Shown here one piece after another: positions 33,730 through 42,138 of a DNA stretch of 64,000 nucleotides (position 1 is the stretch's first letter; every line of letters begins with the position of its first letter). Where the stretch lies: assembly GCF_014649875.1 (NCBI RefSeq), contig NZ_BMTW01000013.1, forward strand, positions 124,001 through 188,000. Reading direction: 5' to 3'. The DNA is from Streptomyces rubiginosohelvolus. GTDB lineage: Bacteria; Actinomycetota; Actinomycetes; Streptomycetales; Streptomycetaceae. Position numbers and translations under genes: made by a program. The notes below the pieces were generated by a model that was given only the letters and a program-made list of their open reading frames with translations, was not told the origin of the DNA and ran no database searches.

Positions 33730-33787
33730 CGTACGAAGCTCCCATGCGCTCCGATAACCGTCCCGGCGGCCCCATGAGGCGGCGGGC

Positions 33788-35053
33788 ATGCGCCGCCGGC
33801 TGATCAACTCCACGCTCGCCGTGGTGCTCGTCGTCATCGCCGTCTTCGGCGTCTCGCTCGTGATCGTCGAGACCCGCACCATCAGCGCCAGCGCCCAGGA
33901 GAGCGTCGAGTCCGAGGCGCTCCGGCTGATCAGCGTGGTCGAGAGCCGGCTGCTGGGGGAGGAGACGATCAACTCCGGCGTGCTGGCCGAGCAGATCGAC
34001 CCGGCCCGGTTCGCGCTGATCGAGATCCCCGGCCGCGAGCCCATCTCCGTCGGTGAACGCCCCACCGGCTCCGTCCTGCGCGCCACCGAGACCGGTGAGG
34101 GGGGCGAGAAGGTCACCGTCGAGGAGTCCCGCTCGTCCGTCACCCGCGAGGTCGGGCGCACGCTCCTGATCATCGGCGCGGTGGCGCTGCTGGCGATCGT
34201 CTCGGCCGTGCTCCTCGCCGTACGCCAGGCCAACCGGCTGGCCTCCCCGCTCACCGACCTCGCCGAGACCGCGGAACGCCTCGGCTCCGGGGACCCCCGC
34301 CCGCGTCACAAGCGGTACGGGGTGCCCGAACTGGACCGGGTCGCCGACGTCCTGGACTCCTCCGCCGAGCGGATCGCCCGGATGCTGACCGCCGAACGCC
34401 GGCTGGCCGCGGACGCCTCGCACCAGCTGCGGACGCCGCTGACCGCGCTCTCCATGCGGATCGAGGAGATCTCGGTCACCGACGACCCCGAGACGGTCAA
34501 GGAGGAGGCGAACATCGCCCTCACCCAGGTCGAGCGCCTCACCGACGTCGTCGAGCGGCTCCTGACGAACTCCCGCGACCCGCGCACCGGCTCCGCCGTC
34601 GTCTTCGACCTCGACGAGGTCATCAAACAGCAGATCGAGGAGTGGCGCCCCGCCTACCGCTCCACGGGCCGGGCCCTCGTCTGCTCCGGCAAGCACGGGC
34701 TGCGGGCCGTCGGCACCCCGGGCGCGGTCGCCCAGGTCCTGGCGGCGCTGATCGAGAACTCCCTCATGCACGGCGGCGGCACCGTCGCCCTGCGCACCCG
34801 GGTCACCGGCAACCAGGTCGTCGTCGAGGTCACCGACGAGGGCCCCGGCGTCCCCGCCGAACTGGGGGCGCGGATCTTCGAGCGGGCCATCAGCGGCCGC
34901 AACTCCACCGGCATCGGCCTGGCCGTTGCCCGCGACCTCGCGGAGGCGGACGGCGGGCGGCTGGAGCTGCTCCAGCAGCACCCGGCGGTCTTCGCGCTCT
35001 TCCTCAGCCGCGTCCCGGTCGACCGCAGGACTCCTGAGCGCCCGGTGCGCTGA
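33788..35053 (+). CDS. Sensor histidine kinase
   Basis: This 421-residue protein has TM1 (about 5-27), a periplasmic region of about 95 residues, TM2 (about 125-145), a HAMP linker, and HisKA with His212 in DASHQLRTPLTAL. The HATPase_c N box is ALIENSLMHGG and the G boxes are DEGPGVP and GIGLAVA. It forms a two-component pair with the preceding regulator. Ribosome site before ATG 33788 is weak, so coupling to the regulator gene is plausible. Confidence 0.93.
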   Translation: MRRRLINSTLAVVLVVIAVFGVSLVIVETRTISASAQESVESEALRLISVVESRLLGEETINSGVLAEQIDPARFALIEIPGREPISVGERPTGSVLRATETGEGGEKVTVEESRSSVTREVGRTLLIIGAVALLAIVSAVLLAVRQANRLASPLTDLAETAERLGSGDPRPRHKRYGVPELDRVADVLDSSAERIARMLTAERRLAADASHQLRTPLTALSMRIEEISVTDDPETVKEEANIALTQVERLTDVVERLLTNSRDPRTGSAVVFDLDEVIKQQIEEWRPAYRSTGRALVCSGKHGLRAVGTPGAVAQVLAALIENSLMHGGGTVALRTRVTGNQVVVEVTDEGPGVPAELGARIFERAISGRNSTGIGLAVARDLAEADGGRLELLQQHPAVFALFLSRVPVDRRTPERPVR

Positions 35054-35062
35054 ACAACGACG

Positions 35063-35129
35063 GACGCGGCGCTTCAGTTCCGTAAAGGAGACGAGTCCGT
35101 ACGGAGAGACGCGGCGCGTCAGTTCCGTA
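35063..35129. repeat. Direct repeat copying the 3' end of the GtrA gene
   Basis: Two 22-nt copies beginning GACGCGGCGC (35063-35084 and 35108-35129) match at 21 of 22 bases, 45 bp apart. The second copy includes the stop codon of the minus-strand gtrA-like gene. Confidence 0.7.
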
Positions 35130-35652
35130 CGGGATCGGGCTCTACCGTCTCCGGCGGCCGCCGCTGTTCCAGAAACCGCTCCGCAGGGCGTGCGGCCTCC
35201 TCGGCGGGAGCGGGCTCGGCGGGGAGGGCCTTGAAGACCCACGTCCGGTAGGACCAGAAGCGGAAGAGGGTCGCGATCCCGATGCCCAGGATCTTGAAGA
35301 CGTTGCTCTGGACCGGGCTGTTCCAGTCGAAGCCGTACGTCGCCAGGTACAGCACACCGTTCTCGATGACCGCGCCCGCCGCGCTGAACAGCAGGAAGAG
35401 CGTCAGCTCGCGGGTCCGGCCGGTCTTGTCGCGGTCCCGGTAGGTCCAGTAACGGAAGCCCACGTAGTTGCAGAGGATGGCGACGAAGGTGGCCAGCACG
35501 CTCGCCCGGACGACCTGGAGGTCGGTGGTGTGCCGGAGCAGGTTGAAGACGGCGATGTTGACCAGCAGCCCCACCGCACCGACCGCGCCGAACTTGGCGA
35601 CCTCCCGGGCCAGCAGATCAAGCCGGGCCCGCAGTGCGCCCCGTTCGCTCAT
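35119..35652 (-). CDS. GtrA family membrane protein
   Basis: This 177-residue protein has four hydrophobic segments in the GtrA pattern (KFGAVGAVGLLVNIAVFNLL, ASVLATFVAILCNYVGFRYWTYRD, LTLFLLFSAAGAVIENGVLYL, then KILGIGIATLFRFWSYRTWVF). GtrA proteins are thought to help flip lipid-linked sugars for surface glycan modification, or to act with glycosyltransferases. No glycosyltransferase is adjacent, but envelope-glycan genes lie 12-25 kb to the right. The C-terminal Pro/Glu/Arg tail is cytoplasmic. Confidence 0.88.
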   Translation of the reverse strand: MSERGALRARLDLLAREVAKFGAVGAVGLLVNIAVFNLLRHTTDLQVVRASVLATFVAILCNYVGFRYWTYRDRDKTGRTRELTLFLLFSAAGAVIENGVLYLATYGFDWNSPVQSNVFKILGIGIATLFRFWSYRTWVFKALPAEPAPAEEAARPAERFLEQRRPPETVEPDPVRN

Positions 35653-35815
35653 GGTGATCGCTCAGTCCGTCCGTTCGATGGCGTCGACGGTTCCGTCAAC
35701 CCGGCCATGCTAACCAGCCCACCCGTGTGACGCCCGTGAGTCCGCGGGGGCGGCGGAGGTACGGCCATCCGTACGGCCGTCCGGGGACCACCGGCGTGGC
35801 GGATACCCTGGAGAC

Positions 35816-36955
35816 GTGACGTTCCCGGTAGTCGGCATGGTCGGCGGCGGTCAGCTCGCCCGCATGACCCACGAGGCGGGTATCCCCCTCGGCCTGAAAT
35901 TCAAGCTGCTCAGTGACACCCCCCAGGACTCGGCGGCCCAGGTGGTGAGCGAGGTCGTCATCGGCGACTATCGCGACCTGGACACCCTGCGCGCCTTCGC
36001 GCGCGGCTGTGACGTGATCACCTTCGATCACGAGCATGTGCCGACCGAGCATCTGCGCGCCCTGGAGGCGGACGGCATCCCCGTGCGCCCCGGCCCCGAT
36101 GCCCTGGTCCACGCCCAGGACAAGGGGGTGATGCGCGCCAGGCTCGCGGAGATCGGCGCCCCCTGCCCCCGTAACCGCATCGTGAGCGACCCGGCCGACG
36201 CCGCCGCGTTCGCCGAGGAGGCCGGGGGCTTCCCCGTCATCCTCAAGACCGTGCGCGGCGGGTACGACGGCAAGGGCGTGTGGGTGGTCCGCTCCGAGGC
36301 GGACGCCGCCGACCCGTTCCGCGCCGGGGTCCCGGTCCTCGCGGAGGAGAAGGTCGACTTCGTACGGGAGCTGGCGGCCAACATCGTCCGCTCGCCGCAC
36401 GGCCAGGCCGTCGCCTACCCGGTCGTCGAGTCCATCCAGGTCGACGGCGTCTGCGACACGGTGATCGCCCCCGCCCCGGACCTCTCCGAGGAGCTGGCCG
36501 GCGAGGCCCAGCAGCTCGCGCTGCGGATCGCCGCCGAGCTGGACGTCGTCGGCCACCTCGCCGTCGAGCTGTTCGAGACCCGTGACGGCCGCATCCTCGT
36601 CAACGAGCTGGCGATGCGCCCGCACAACTCCGGCCACTGGACCCAGGACGGCGCGATCACCTCGCAGTTCGCCAACCACGTCCGGGCGGTCCTCGACCTC
36701 CCGCTCGGCGACCCGCGCCCCCGCGCGCCCTGGACGGTCATGTGCAACGTCCTGGGCGGCGACTACCCGGACATGTACCAGGGTTACCTGCACTGCATGG
36801 CCCGTGACCCGCAGCTCAAGATCCACATGTACGGCAAGGACGTGAAGCCCGGCCGCAAGGTCGGACACGTCAACACCTACGGCGACGATCTGGCGGACGT
36901 GCGGGAGCGCGCCCGGCACGCGGCCGACTACCTGCGAGGAACGATCACCGAATGA
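35816..36955 (+). CDS. purK: 5-(carboxyamino)imidazole ribonucleotide synthase
   Basis: This 379-residue ATP-grasp enzyme has the N-terminal MVGGGQLARM, the ATP-grasp core (FPVILKTVRGGYDGKGVW) and LVNELAMRPHNSGHWT. It carboxylates AIR to N5-CAIR in purine synthesis. GTG start at 35816; TACCCT six bases before it suggests a leaderless or near-leaderless mRNA. Its last bases overlap purE (ATGA). Confidence 0.96.
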   Translation: MTFPVVGMVGGGQLARMTHEAGIPLGLKFKLLSDTPQDSAAQVVSEVVIGDYRDLDTLRAFARGCDVITFDHEHVPTEHLRALEADGIPVRPGPDALVHAQDKGVMRARLAEIGAPCPRNRIVSDPADAAAFAEEAGGFPVILKTVRGGYDGKGVWVVRSEADAADPFRAGVPVLAEEKVDFVRELAANIVRSPHGQAVAYPVVESIQVDGVCDTVIAPAPDLSEELAGEAQQLALRIAAELDVVGHLAVELFETRDGRILVNELAMRPHNSGHWTQDGAITSQFANHVRAVLDLPLGDPRPRAPWTVMCNVLGGDYPDMYQGYLHCMARDPQLKIHMYGKDVKPGRKVGHVNTYGDDLADVRERARHAADYLRGTITE

Positions 36956-37491
36956 CTTCCCCCTCCGCACCGGCGCCCGTGATCGGCATCGTGATGGGCT
37001 CGGACTCCGACTGGCCCGTCATGGAGGCGGCCGCCAAGGCGCTCGACGAGTTCGAGATCCCGTACGAGGTCGACGTCGTCTCCGCCCACCGGATGCCGCG
37101 CGAGATGATCGCGTACGGCGAGGAGGCCGCGGGCCGCGGCCTGAAGGCGGTCATCGCGGGCGCGGGCGGAGCCGCCCACCTGCCCGGGATGCTGGCCTCG
37201 GTCACCCCGCTGCCGGTCATCGGCGTTCCGGTGCCGCTGAAGTACCTGGACGGCATGGACAGCCTGCTCTCCATCGTCCAGATGCCCGCGGGTGTCCCCG
37301 TCGCCACCGTCTCCGTCGGCGGAGCGCGCAACGCGGGCCTGCTGGCCGCCCGCATCCTGGCCGCTTCCGACCCGGCGCTCCAGGAGCGGATGGGCGAATT
37401 CCTGCAGGAACTGAACGCCCAGGCCACGGAGAAGGGCAAGCGCCTGCGCTCCAAGGTCCAGGGCTCGGACTCCTTCGGCTTCGGAAAGTAG
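36952..37491 (+). CDS. purE: N5-carboxyaminoimidazole ribonucleotide mutase
   Basis: This 179-residue class I PurE has GIVMGSDSDWPVM (phosphate/CO2 site), SAHRMP (catalytic His) and AGAGGAAHLPGM. It shifts the carboxyl group of N5-CAIR to C4 to give CAIR. Translationally coupled to purK by a 4-bp overlap. A C-terminal Lys/Arg-rich extension follows the usual octameric core. Confidence 0.97.
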   Translation: MTSPSAPAPVIGIVMGSDSDWPVMEAAAKALDEFEIPYEVDVVSAHRMPREMIAYGEEAAGRGLKAVIAGAGGAAHLPGMLASVTPLPVIGVPVPLKYLDGMDSLLSIVQMPAGVPVATVSVGGARNAGLLAARILAASDPALQERMGEFLQELNAQATEKGKRLRSKVQGSDSFGFGK

Positions 37492-37501
37492 GGGACGCCT
37501 C

Positions 37502-38698
37502 ATGGACCATCTCGCCCGCGCCCGCGAACTGCTCGCCGTCCACCCCGTCGTCGACGGCCACAACGACCTCCCCTGGGCCCTGCGCGAACAGGTCGGCTAC
37601 GACCTCGACGCCCGGGACATCGCCGCCGACCAGCGCGGCATGCTCCACACCGATCTGAACCGGCTGCGGGCCGGCGGGGTCGGCGGCCAGTTCTGGTCGG
37701 TGTACGTCCGCACCGACCTCACCGGGGACGCGGCCGTCAGCGCCACCCTGGAGCAGATCGACGTCGTCGCCGAGCTGATCGCCCGCTACCCGACGCATCT
37801 GCGCCGGGCGCTCACCGCCGACGACCTGGAGAAGGCCCGCGCCGAGGGCCGGATCGCCTCGCTGATGGGAGCCGAGGGCGGCCACTCCATCAACAACTCG
37901 CTGGGCACCCTGCGCGCCCTGTACGACCTGGGCGTCCGCTACATGACGCTCACGCACAACGACAACATCGACTGGGCCGACAGCGCGACGGACCTGCGGC
38001 GCCTGGGCGGGCTCTCCGCCTTCGGTCACGAGGTCGTCCGCGAGATGAACCGCATCGGCATGCTCGTCGACCTGAGCCATGTCGCCGACGGCGTCATGCG
38101 CGACGCGCTCGCCACCAGCACCGCGCCGGTGATCTTCTCGCACTCCTCGGCCCGCGCCGTCTGCGACCACCCGCGCAACATCCCCGACGACGTCCTGGCG
38201 GCCCTCCCGGCCAACGGGGGCGTCGCGATGGCGACCTTCGTCCCGAAGTTCGTGCTGCCCGAGGCGGTCGCCTGGACCCTGGCCGCCGACCGCAACATGC
38301 GCGAGCACGGCCTGCACCACCTCGACACCACCCCGGTCGCGATGCGCATCCACGAGGACTTCGAGGCGGCCCACCCGCGCCCCGAGGCCACCGTCGCCAC
38401 CATCGCGGACCACCTCGACCACATGCGCGCGGTCGCGGGCATCGACCACATCGGCATCGGCGGCGACTACGACGGCACGGCGTTCACCCCGCGCGGCCTG
38501 GAGGACGTCTCCGGCTACCCGAACCTGATCGCCGAGCTCCTGCGGCGTCACTGGTCCGAGGGCGACCTCGCCAAGCTGACCTGGCAGAACTCCGTACGGG
38601 TGCTGCGCGACGCGGAAGCCGTGGCCCGCGACGAGCAGAGCGGGCGCGGCCCGTCCCACGCCACGATCGCCGAACTGGACGGGCAGCGGACGCGCTGA
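37502..38698 (+). CDS. Membrane (renal-type) dipeptidase, peptidase M19
   Basis: This 398-residue zinc dipeptidase has the metal motif DGHNDLPW, the bridging Glu in MGAEGGHSI, HSSARAVCDHPRN, and GGDYDG. M19 enzymes cleave dipeptides, including those with a C-terminal D-residue. No signal peptide is visible, so it is probably cytoplasmic. It starts 10 bp after purE and is likely cotranscribed, a common purine-operon neighbour in Streptomyces. Confidence 0.93.
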   Translation: MDHLARARELLAVHPVVDGHNDLPWALREQVGYDLDARDIAADQRGMLHTDLNRLRAGGVGGQFWSVYVRTDLTGDAAVSATLEQIDVVAELIARYPTHLRRALTADDLEKARAEGRIASLMGAEGGHSINNSLGTLRALYDLGVRYMTLTHNDNIDWADSATDLRRLGGLSAFGHEVVREMNRIGMLVDLSHVADGVMRDALATSTAPVIFSHSSARAVCDHPRNIPDDVLAALPANGGVAMATFVPKFVLPEAVAWTLAADRNMREHGLHHLDTTPVAMRIHEDFEAAHPRPEATVATIADHLDHMRAVAGIDHIGIGGDYDGTAFTPRGLEDVSGYPNLIAELLRRHWSEGDLAKLTWQNSVRVLRDAEAVARDEQSGRGPSHATIAELDGQRTR

Positions 38699-38809
38699 CC
38701 CGGGCACCCTCTCCGGCGACACGGAAGATTCGGGCAATCATCCCCATATCCGAAGCAACCTCGTGTTAGGGATAGCGGGCAGGAATCCCCCAACAGGAGG
38801 TACGCAACG

Positions 38810-39136
38810 ATGCGCACGAATCTTCTCCGCATCACGACCGCGCTCGGTGCCGCGGCCGTACTGGCCATCGGCGGCGCGGGCGTGGCCGCCGCCGACGGTG
38901 TGGGCAACGCGGGCATCGGGAACCAGGGCGTCGGCAACGCGGGCATCGAGAACATGGGCCTGGGCAACGCGGGCGGCTTCAACGGTGGCATCGGCAACGC
39001 CGGCCTCGGCAACTGGGGCTGGGGCAACGCCGGTATCGGCAACACGGGCGTCGGCAGCCACGGCCTCGGCAACTCGGGCCTCGGCAGCTCCGGCATCGGC
39101 AACACCGGCGTGGGCAGCTCCGGCATCGGCAACTGA
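38810..39136 (+). CDS. Secreted xGNxG pentapeptide-repeat protein (MPTR-like)
   Basis: This 108-residue preprotein has a signal peptide (about 1-28, VAAA-DG). The rest is almost pure pentapeptide repeats: VGNAG, IGNQG, VGNAG, IENMG, LGNAG, then twelve or so more ending IGN. Position 1 is V/I/L/W, position 2 Gly, position 3 Asn or Ser, position 5 Gly. This is the Pentapeptide_2 pattern of mycobacterial PPE-MPTR proteins, without a PPE domain. Tryptophans interrupt one unit. An excellent AGGAGG at 38796 precedes the ATG. Function unknown; a beta-solenoid surface or matrix role is only a guess. Confidence 0.85.
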   Translation: MRTNLLRITTALGAAAVLAIGGAGVAAADGVGNAGIGNQGVGNAGIENMGLGNAGGFNGGIGNAGLGNWGWGNAGIGNTGVGSHGLGNSGLGSSGIGNTGVGSSGIGN

Positions 39137-39174
39137 TCGCCTCACGCCCCCGGCCGCTCCGGCCGGACACCCCC

Positions 39175-39207
39175 GGGCCGGCCGCCCGCTCCACCAGCGG
39201 CCGGCCC
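39175..39207. terminator. Terminator between the pentapeptide gene and a convergent hydrolase
   Basis: GGGCCGGCCG/CGGCCGGCCC, 10-bp stem with a 13-nt loop. Confidence 0.6.
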
Positions 39208-39263
39208 GCGTGCGTGGCGCCCGGGTGATCGACGCCGGACGGGTTCGGGCGCCGGAGCGGGCC

Positions 39264-40469
39264 TCAGCCGCCTGAGCGGCTTCCGGGGCGCTCCGCCGCC
39301 CCCGCGAACGGTCCCCCCGGACCGAAGGCGAACGCCCCGAAGCGCTCGCCCATGCGACGGTGGGCGGCGGCGTCCGGGTGGAGCCGGTCGGGCAGCGGCA
39401 GCTCGGCGTGGTCGGCCTCGCCGTACAGGGTGAGGCCGTCCAGGTGGAAGAGGTACGGGTCCGACGCCGCCCGCTCCGCCACGATCCGGGCCAGCTCCTG
39501 GCGTACGACGCGCAGCGTCAGCTTGCCGCGAGCCGCGTCGGCCGGGTCGCCCAGCGCCGTGAACCCCACCCGCCCGTCGGAGACGTCCGGGGCGGCGGGC
39601 CCCGGGGTGTCCTCCTGCGCGGGGCAGAGGATGGGCGAGACGACGAGCAGCGGCGCGGTGGGATGCCCGTCGCGGACGGTGTCGAGAAAGGCGTGCACGG
39701 CCGGGCCGAAGTCGCTCAGCCCCATCGCGTCGCGGTTGACGAGATTGATGCCGATCTTGACGCTGATCAGATCGGCCGGGGTGTCCCGCAGGGCGCACGC
39801 GGTGAACGGATCGAGGAGCGCGCTGCCCGCCAGCGAGAGGTTGACCAGCTCCACGCCTCCCGCGGCGGCGGCCAGGGCGGGCCAGGCGGTGGCGGAGCTG
39901 TCGGCCGAGGAACCCTGGCTGATGGAACTGCCGTGATGCAACCAGACCGGCCGCCCGCCCGGGGCCGGGGCGGCCACGGGCGCGTCGGTGCGCAGCCCGA
40001 TCAGCTCGGTGGTCTCGGTGTACGGCAGCCAGATCTCGACGGTCTTCTCCCGCGCGGGCAGCCCGGTGAACGACACGGCCCCGACGCTGCCGGGGAACAG
40101 CTCCCGCGACCCGTCGGACAGGTCGACCAGCAGCACGTGGCCGCCGCTCGCCGAGGCCCGGCCGGTCGGCTCGCCGTCGACGTACAGGTCGTACGCGCCG
40201 TCCGGCAGGGGCGGGAGGCCCCGGTGAACCGTCACCGTGCGCAGGACGTCCAGCTCCACGGCGGTGGCCCGGGTACGGAAGACCACGCGCACCCCCGAGG
40301 GCTGCGACTCCGCCTGCGCCACCTGCTCGTCGCCGCCGGACCGGGCGCGGGCCGGGGCGGGCAGCCGGTGGGGGAGGAGACCGCCCCGCTCGGTGCGCTC
40401 CAGTTCGAGCGCGCCGCGCAGGAGGTCGGCGGTGAGCGGGGTGCTGATCCAGTCGCGCGAGTCGTCCAT
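39264..40469 (-). CDS. SGNH/GDSL-type esterase with N-terminal beta domain
   Basis: This 401-residue protein has an N-terminal beta-sandwich-like domain (about 50-180, typical of two-domain carbohydrate esterases). The SGNH catalytic domain follows: block I variant LHHGSSISQGSS, then NLSLAGSALL, KIGINLVNRD and the C-terminal DRLHPDAAAHRRMGERF (Asp/His). There is no signal peptide. The block I G-D-S-L is G-S-S-I here, a common variant in this subfamily. Substrate unknown; an acetylated sugar is plausible. Confidence 0.85.
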   Translation of the reverse strand: MDDSRDWISTPLTADLLRGALELERTERGGLLPHRLPAPARARSGGDEQVAQAESQPSGVRVVFRTRATAVELDVLRTVTVHRGLPPLPDGAYDLYVDGEPTGRASASGGHVLLVDLSDGSRELFPGSVGAVSFTGLPAREKTVEIWLPYTETTELIGLRTDAPVAAPAPGGRPVWLHHGSSISQGSSADSSATAWPALAAAAGGVELVNLSLAGSALLDPFTACALRDTPADLISVKIGINLVNRDAMGLSDFGPAVHAFLDTVRDGHPTAPLLVVSPILCPAQEDTPGPAAPDVSDGRVGFTALGDPADAARGKLTLRVVRQELARIVAERAASDPYLFHLDGLTLYGEADHAELPLPDRLHPDAAAHRRMGERFGAFAFGPGGPFAGAAERPGSRSGG

Positions 40470-40587
40470 GGGCTCAGCCTGTCCGCCGGAGGCGGGGCCG
40501 AAGCCGCAGAGCCGCTGTCGGACGGATACCGGGGCCGAGCCGGCGGGGCGGCCAGGGCGGGCCCTGCCCTGATCCGCCGAACACCCC

Positions 40588-41931
40588 CTAGGCCTTCGGG
40601 CGGCCCATCGCCCGGTACGTCCACCCGGCCTCGCGCCACACCGTGCTGTCCAGGGCGTTGCGCCCGTCCAGGATGATCCGCCGGGAGGCCACCTCGCCCA
40701 GCTCGGCCGGGTCCAGCTCGCGGAACTCGCGCCACTCCGTCAGGTGCAGCACCACGTCCGCGCCGCGCACGGCCTCCAGCGCGGAGTCCGCGTAACCGAG
40801 GGTCGGGAACAGCCGCCGGGCGTTGTCCATCCCCTTCGGGTCGAACACGGTCACCTGGCCGCCCTGGAGGTGGATCTGCCCGGCGACGTTGAGCGCGGGG
40901 GAGTCGCGTACGTCGTCGGAGTCGGGCTTGAACGTGGCGCCCAGCACCGCCACCCGGGTGCCGAGGAACGAGCCGCCGCCCACCGCCTCGCGGGCGAGCT
41001 CCACCATGTGGCCGCGGCGGCGCATGTTGATGGAGTCGACCTCGCGGAGGAAGGTGAGCGCCTGGTCGGCGCCCAGCTCGCCGGCGCGGGCCATGAAGGC
41101 GCGGATGTCCTTGGGCAGGCAGCCACCGCCGAAGCCGATCCCGGCCCGCAGGAACTTCTTCCCGATCCGGTCGTCGTGCCCGATGGCCTCGGCGAGCTTC
41201 ACGACGTCCCCGTCGGCGGCCTCGCAGACCTCGGCCATCGCGTTGATGAAGGAGATCTTGGTGGCGAGGAAGGAGTTGGCGGAGGTCTTCACCAGCTCGG
41301 CGGTCGGGAAGTCGGTCACCACGAACGGCGAGCCCTCGGCGACCGGTACGGCGTACACCTCGCGGAGCAGCTTCTCGGCGTTCTCGCTCGTGACGCCCAC
41401 GACGATCCGGTCGGGGTGGAGGGTGTCCTTGACGGCGAAGCCCTCGCGGAGGAACTCCGGGTTCCAGGCCAGCTCGGCCCCGTCCCCCACCGGAGCCAGC
41501 TCGGCGAGCCGGTCCGCGAGACGGGCGGCGGAGCCCACGGGGACGGTCGACTTGCCGACGACCAGGGCGGGCCGGGTCAGATGCGGGGCGAGCGCGTCGA
41601 AGGCGCTGTCCACATAGCTCATGTCGCACGCGTACTCGCCGTGCTTCTGCGGAGTGTTCACACAGACGAAGTGGACGTCGCCGAACTCCGCGACCTCCTC
41701 CCAGGAGGTGGTGAAGCGCAGCCGCCCGCTGGACCCCTCGATGCCCGCGACATGCCGCTGAAGCATCTCCTCCAGCCCGGGCTCGTACATCGGCACACGT
41801 CCGGTGGACAGCAGCTCGATCTTCTCCGGCACGATGTCGAGCCCCAGGACCTCGAAGCCCAGCTCGGCCATGGCCGCGGCATGGGTGGCGCCGAGATAGC
41901 CGGTGCCGATCACTGTGATCCTGAGGGCCAT
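40588..41931 (-). CDS. UDP-glucose/GDP-mannose dehydrogenase family protein
   Basis: This 447-residue protein has the N-terminal NAD fold (ITVIGTGYLGATHA), the dimer helix and the catalytic Cys271 in GFGGGCLPKD. The C-terminal UDP-binding domain follows (GATFKPDSDDVRDSP). UDP-glucose 6-dehydrogenase activity yields UDP-glucuronate for teichuronic acid or exopolysaccharide. ATG at 41931 has AGGAG upstream. The substrate sugar cannot be fixed from sequence. The LCP/glycosyltransferase genes to the right make an envelope-polymer role reasonable. Confidence 0.92.
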   Translation of the reverse strand: MALRITVIGTGYLGATHAAAMAELGFEVLGLDIVPEKIELLSTGRVPMYEPGLEEMLQRHVAGIEGSSGRLRFTTSWEEVAEFGDVHFVCVNTPQKHGEYACDMSYVDSAFDALAPHLTRPALVVGKSTVPVGSAARLADRLAELAPVGDGAELAWNPEFLREGFAVKDTLHPDRIVVGVTSENAEKLLREVYAVPVAEGSPFVVTDFPTAELVKTSANSFLATKISFINAMAEVCEAADGDVVKLAEAIGHDDRIGKKFLRAGIGFGGGCLPKDIRAFMARAGELGADQALTFLREVDSINMRRRGHMVELAREAVGGGSFLGTRVAVLGATFKPDSDDVRDSPALNVAGQIHLQGGQVTVFDPKGMDNARRLFPTLGYADSALEAVRGADVVLHLTEWREFRELDPAELGEVASRRIILDGRNALDSTVWREAGWTYRAMGRPKA

Positions 41932-42138
41932 GGAGTGCTCCTGGGAGGTACGGACGAACGTGCGGACCGAGCATAGTCGGGGACCCGGAGGCCGGAATTC
42001 ACCGCACGATATGCCCGGTACCTCCCCCATGCCCCACCCCTGTCGGCAAGCTCACGTGCTCGTCACGTATGCCGCCGGGCGGTCCGCGCACTAAAATTGA
42101 GTTACTTAACGGTAGTTAGCATCTGGGGAGTGAGCGTC

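Noticed and set aside
38880..39133. Short direct DNA repeats suggesting a CRISPR-like array
   Set aside because: Spacing is 15 bp throughout and in frame with a signal-peptide gene; these are codons of the xGNxG pentapeptide.
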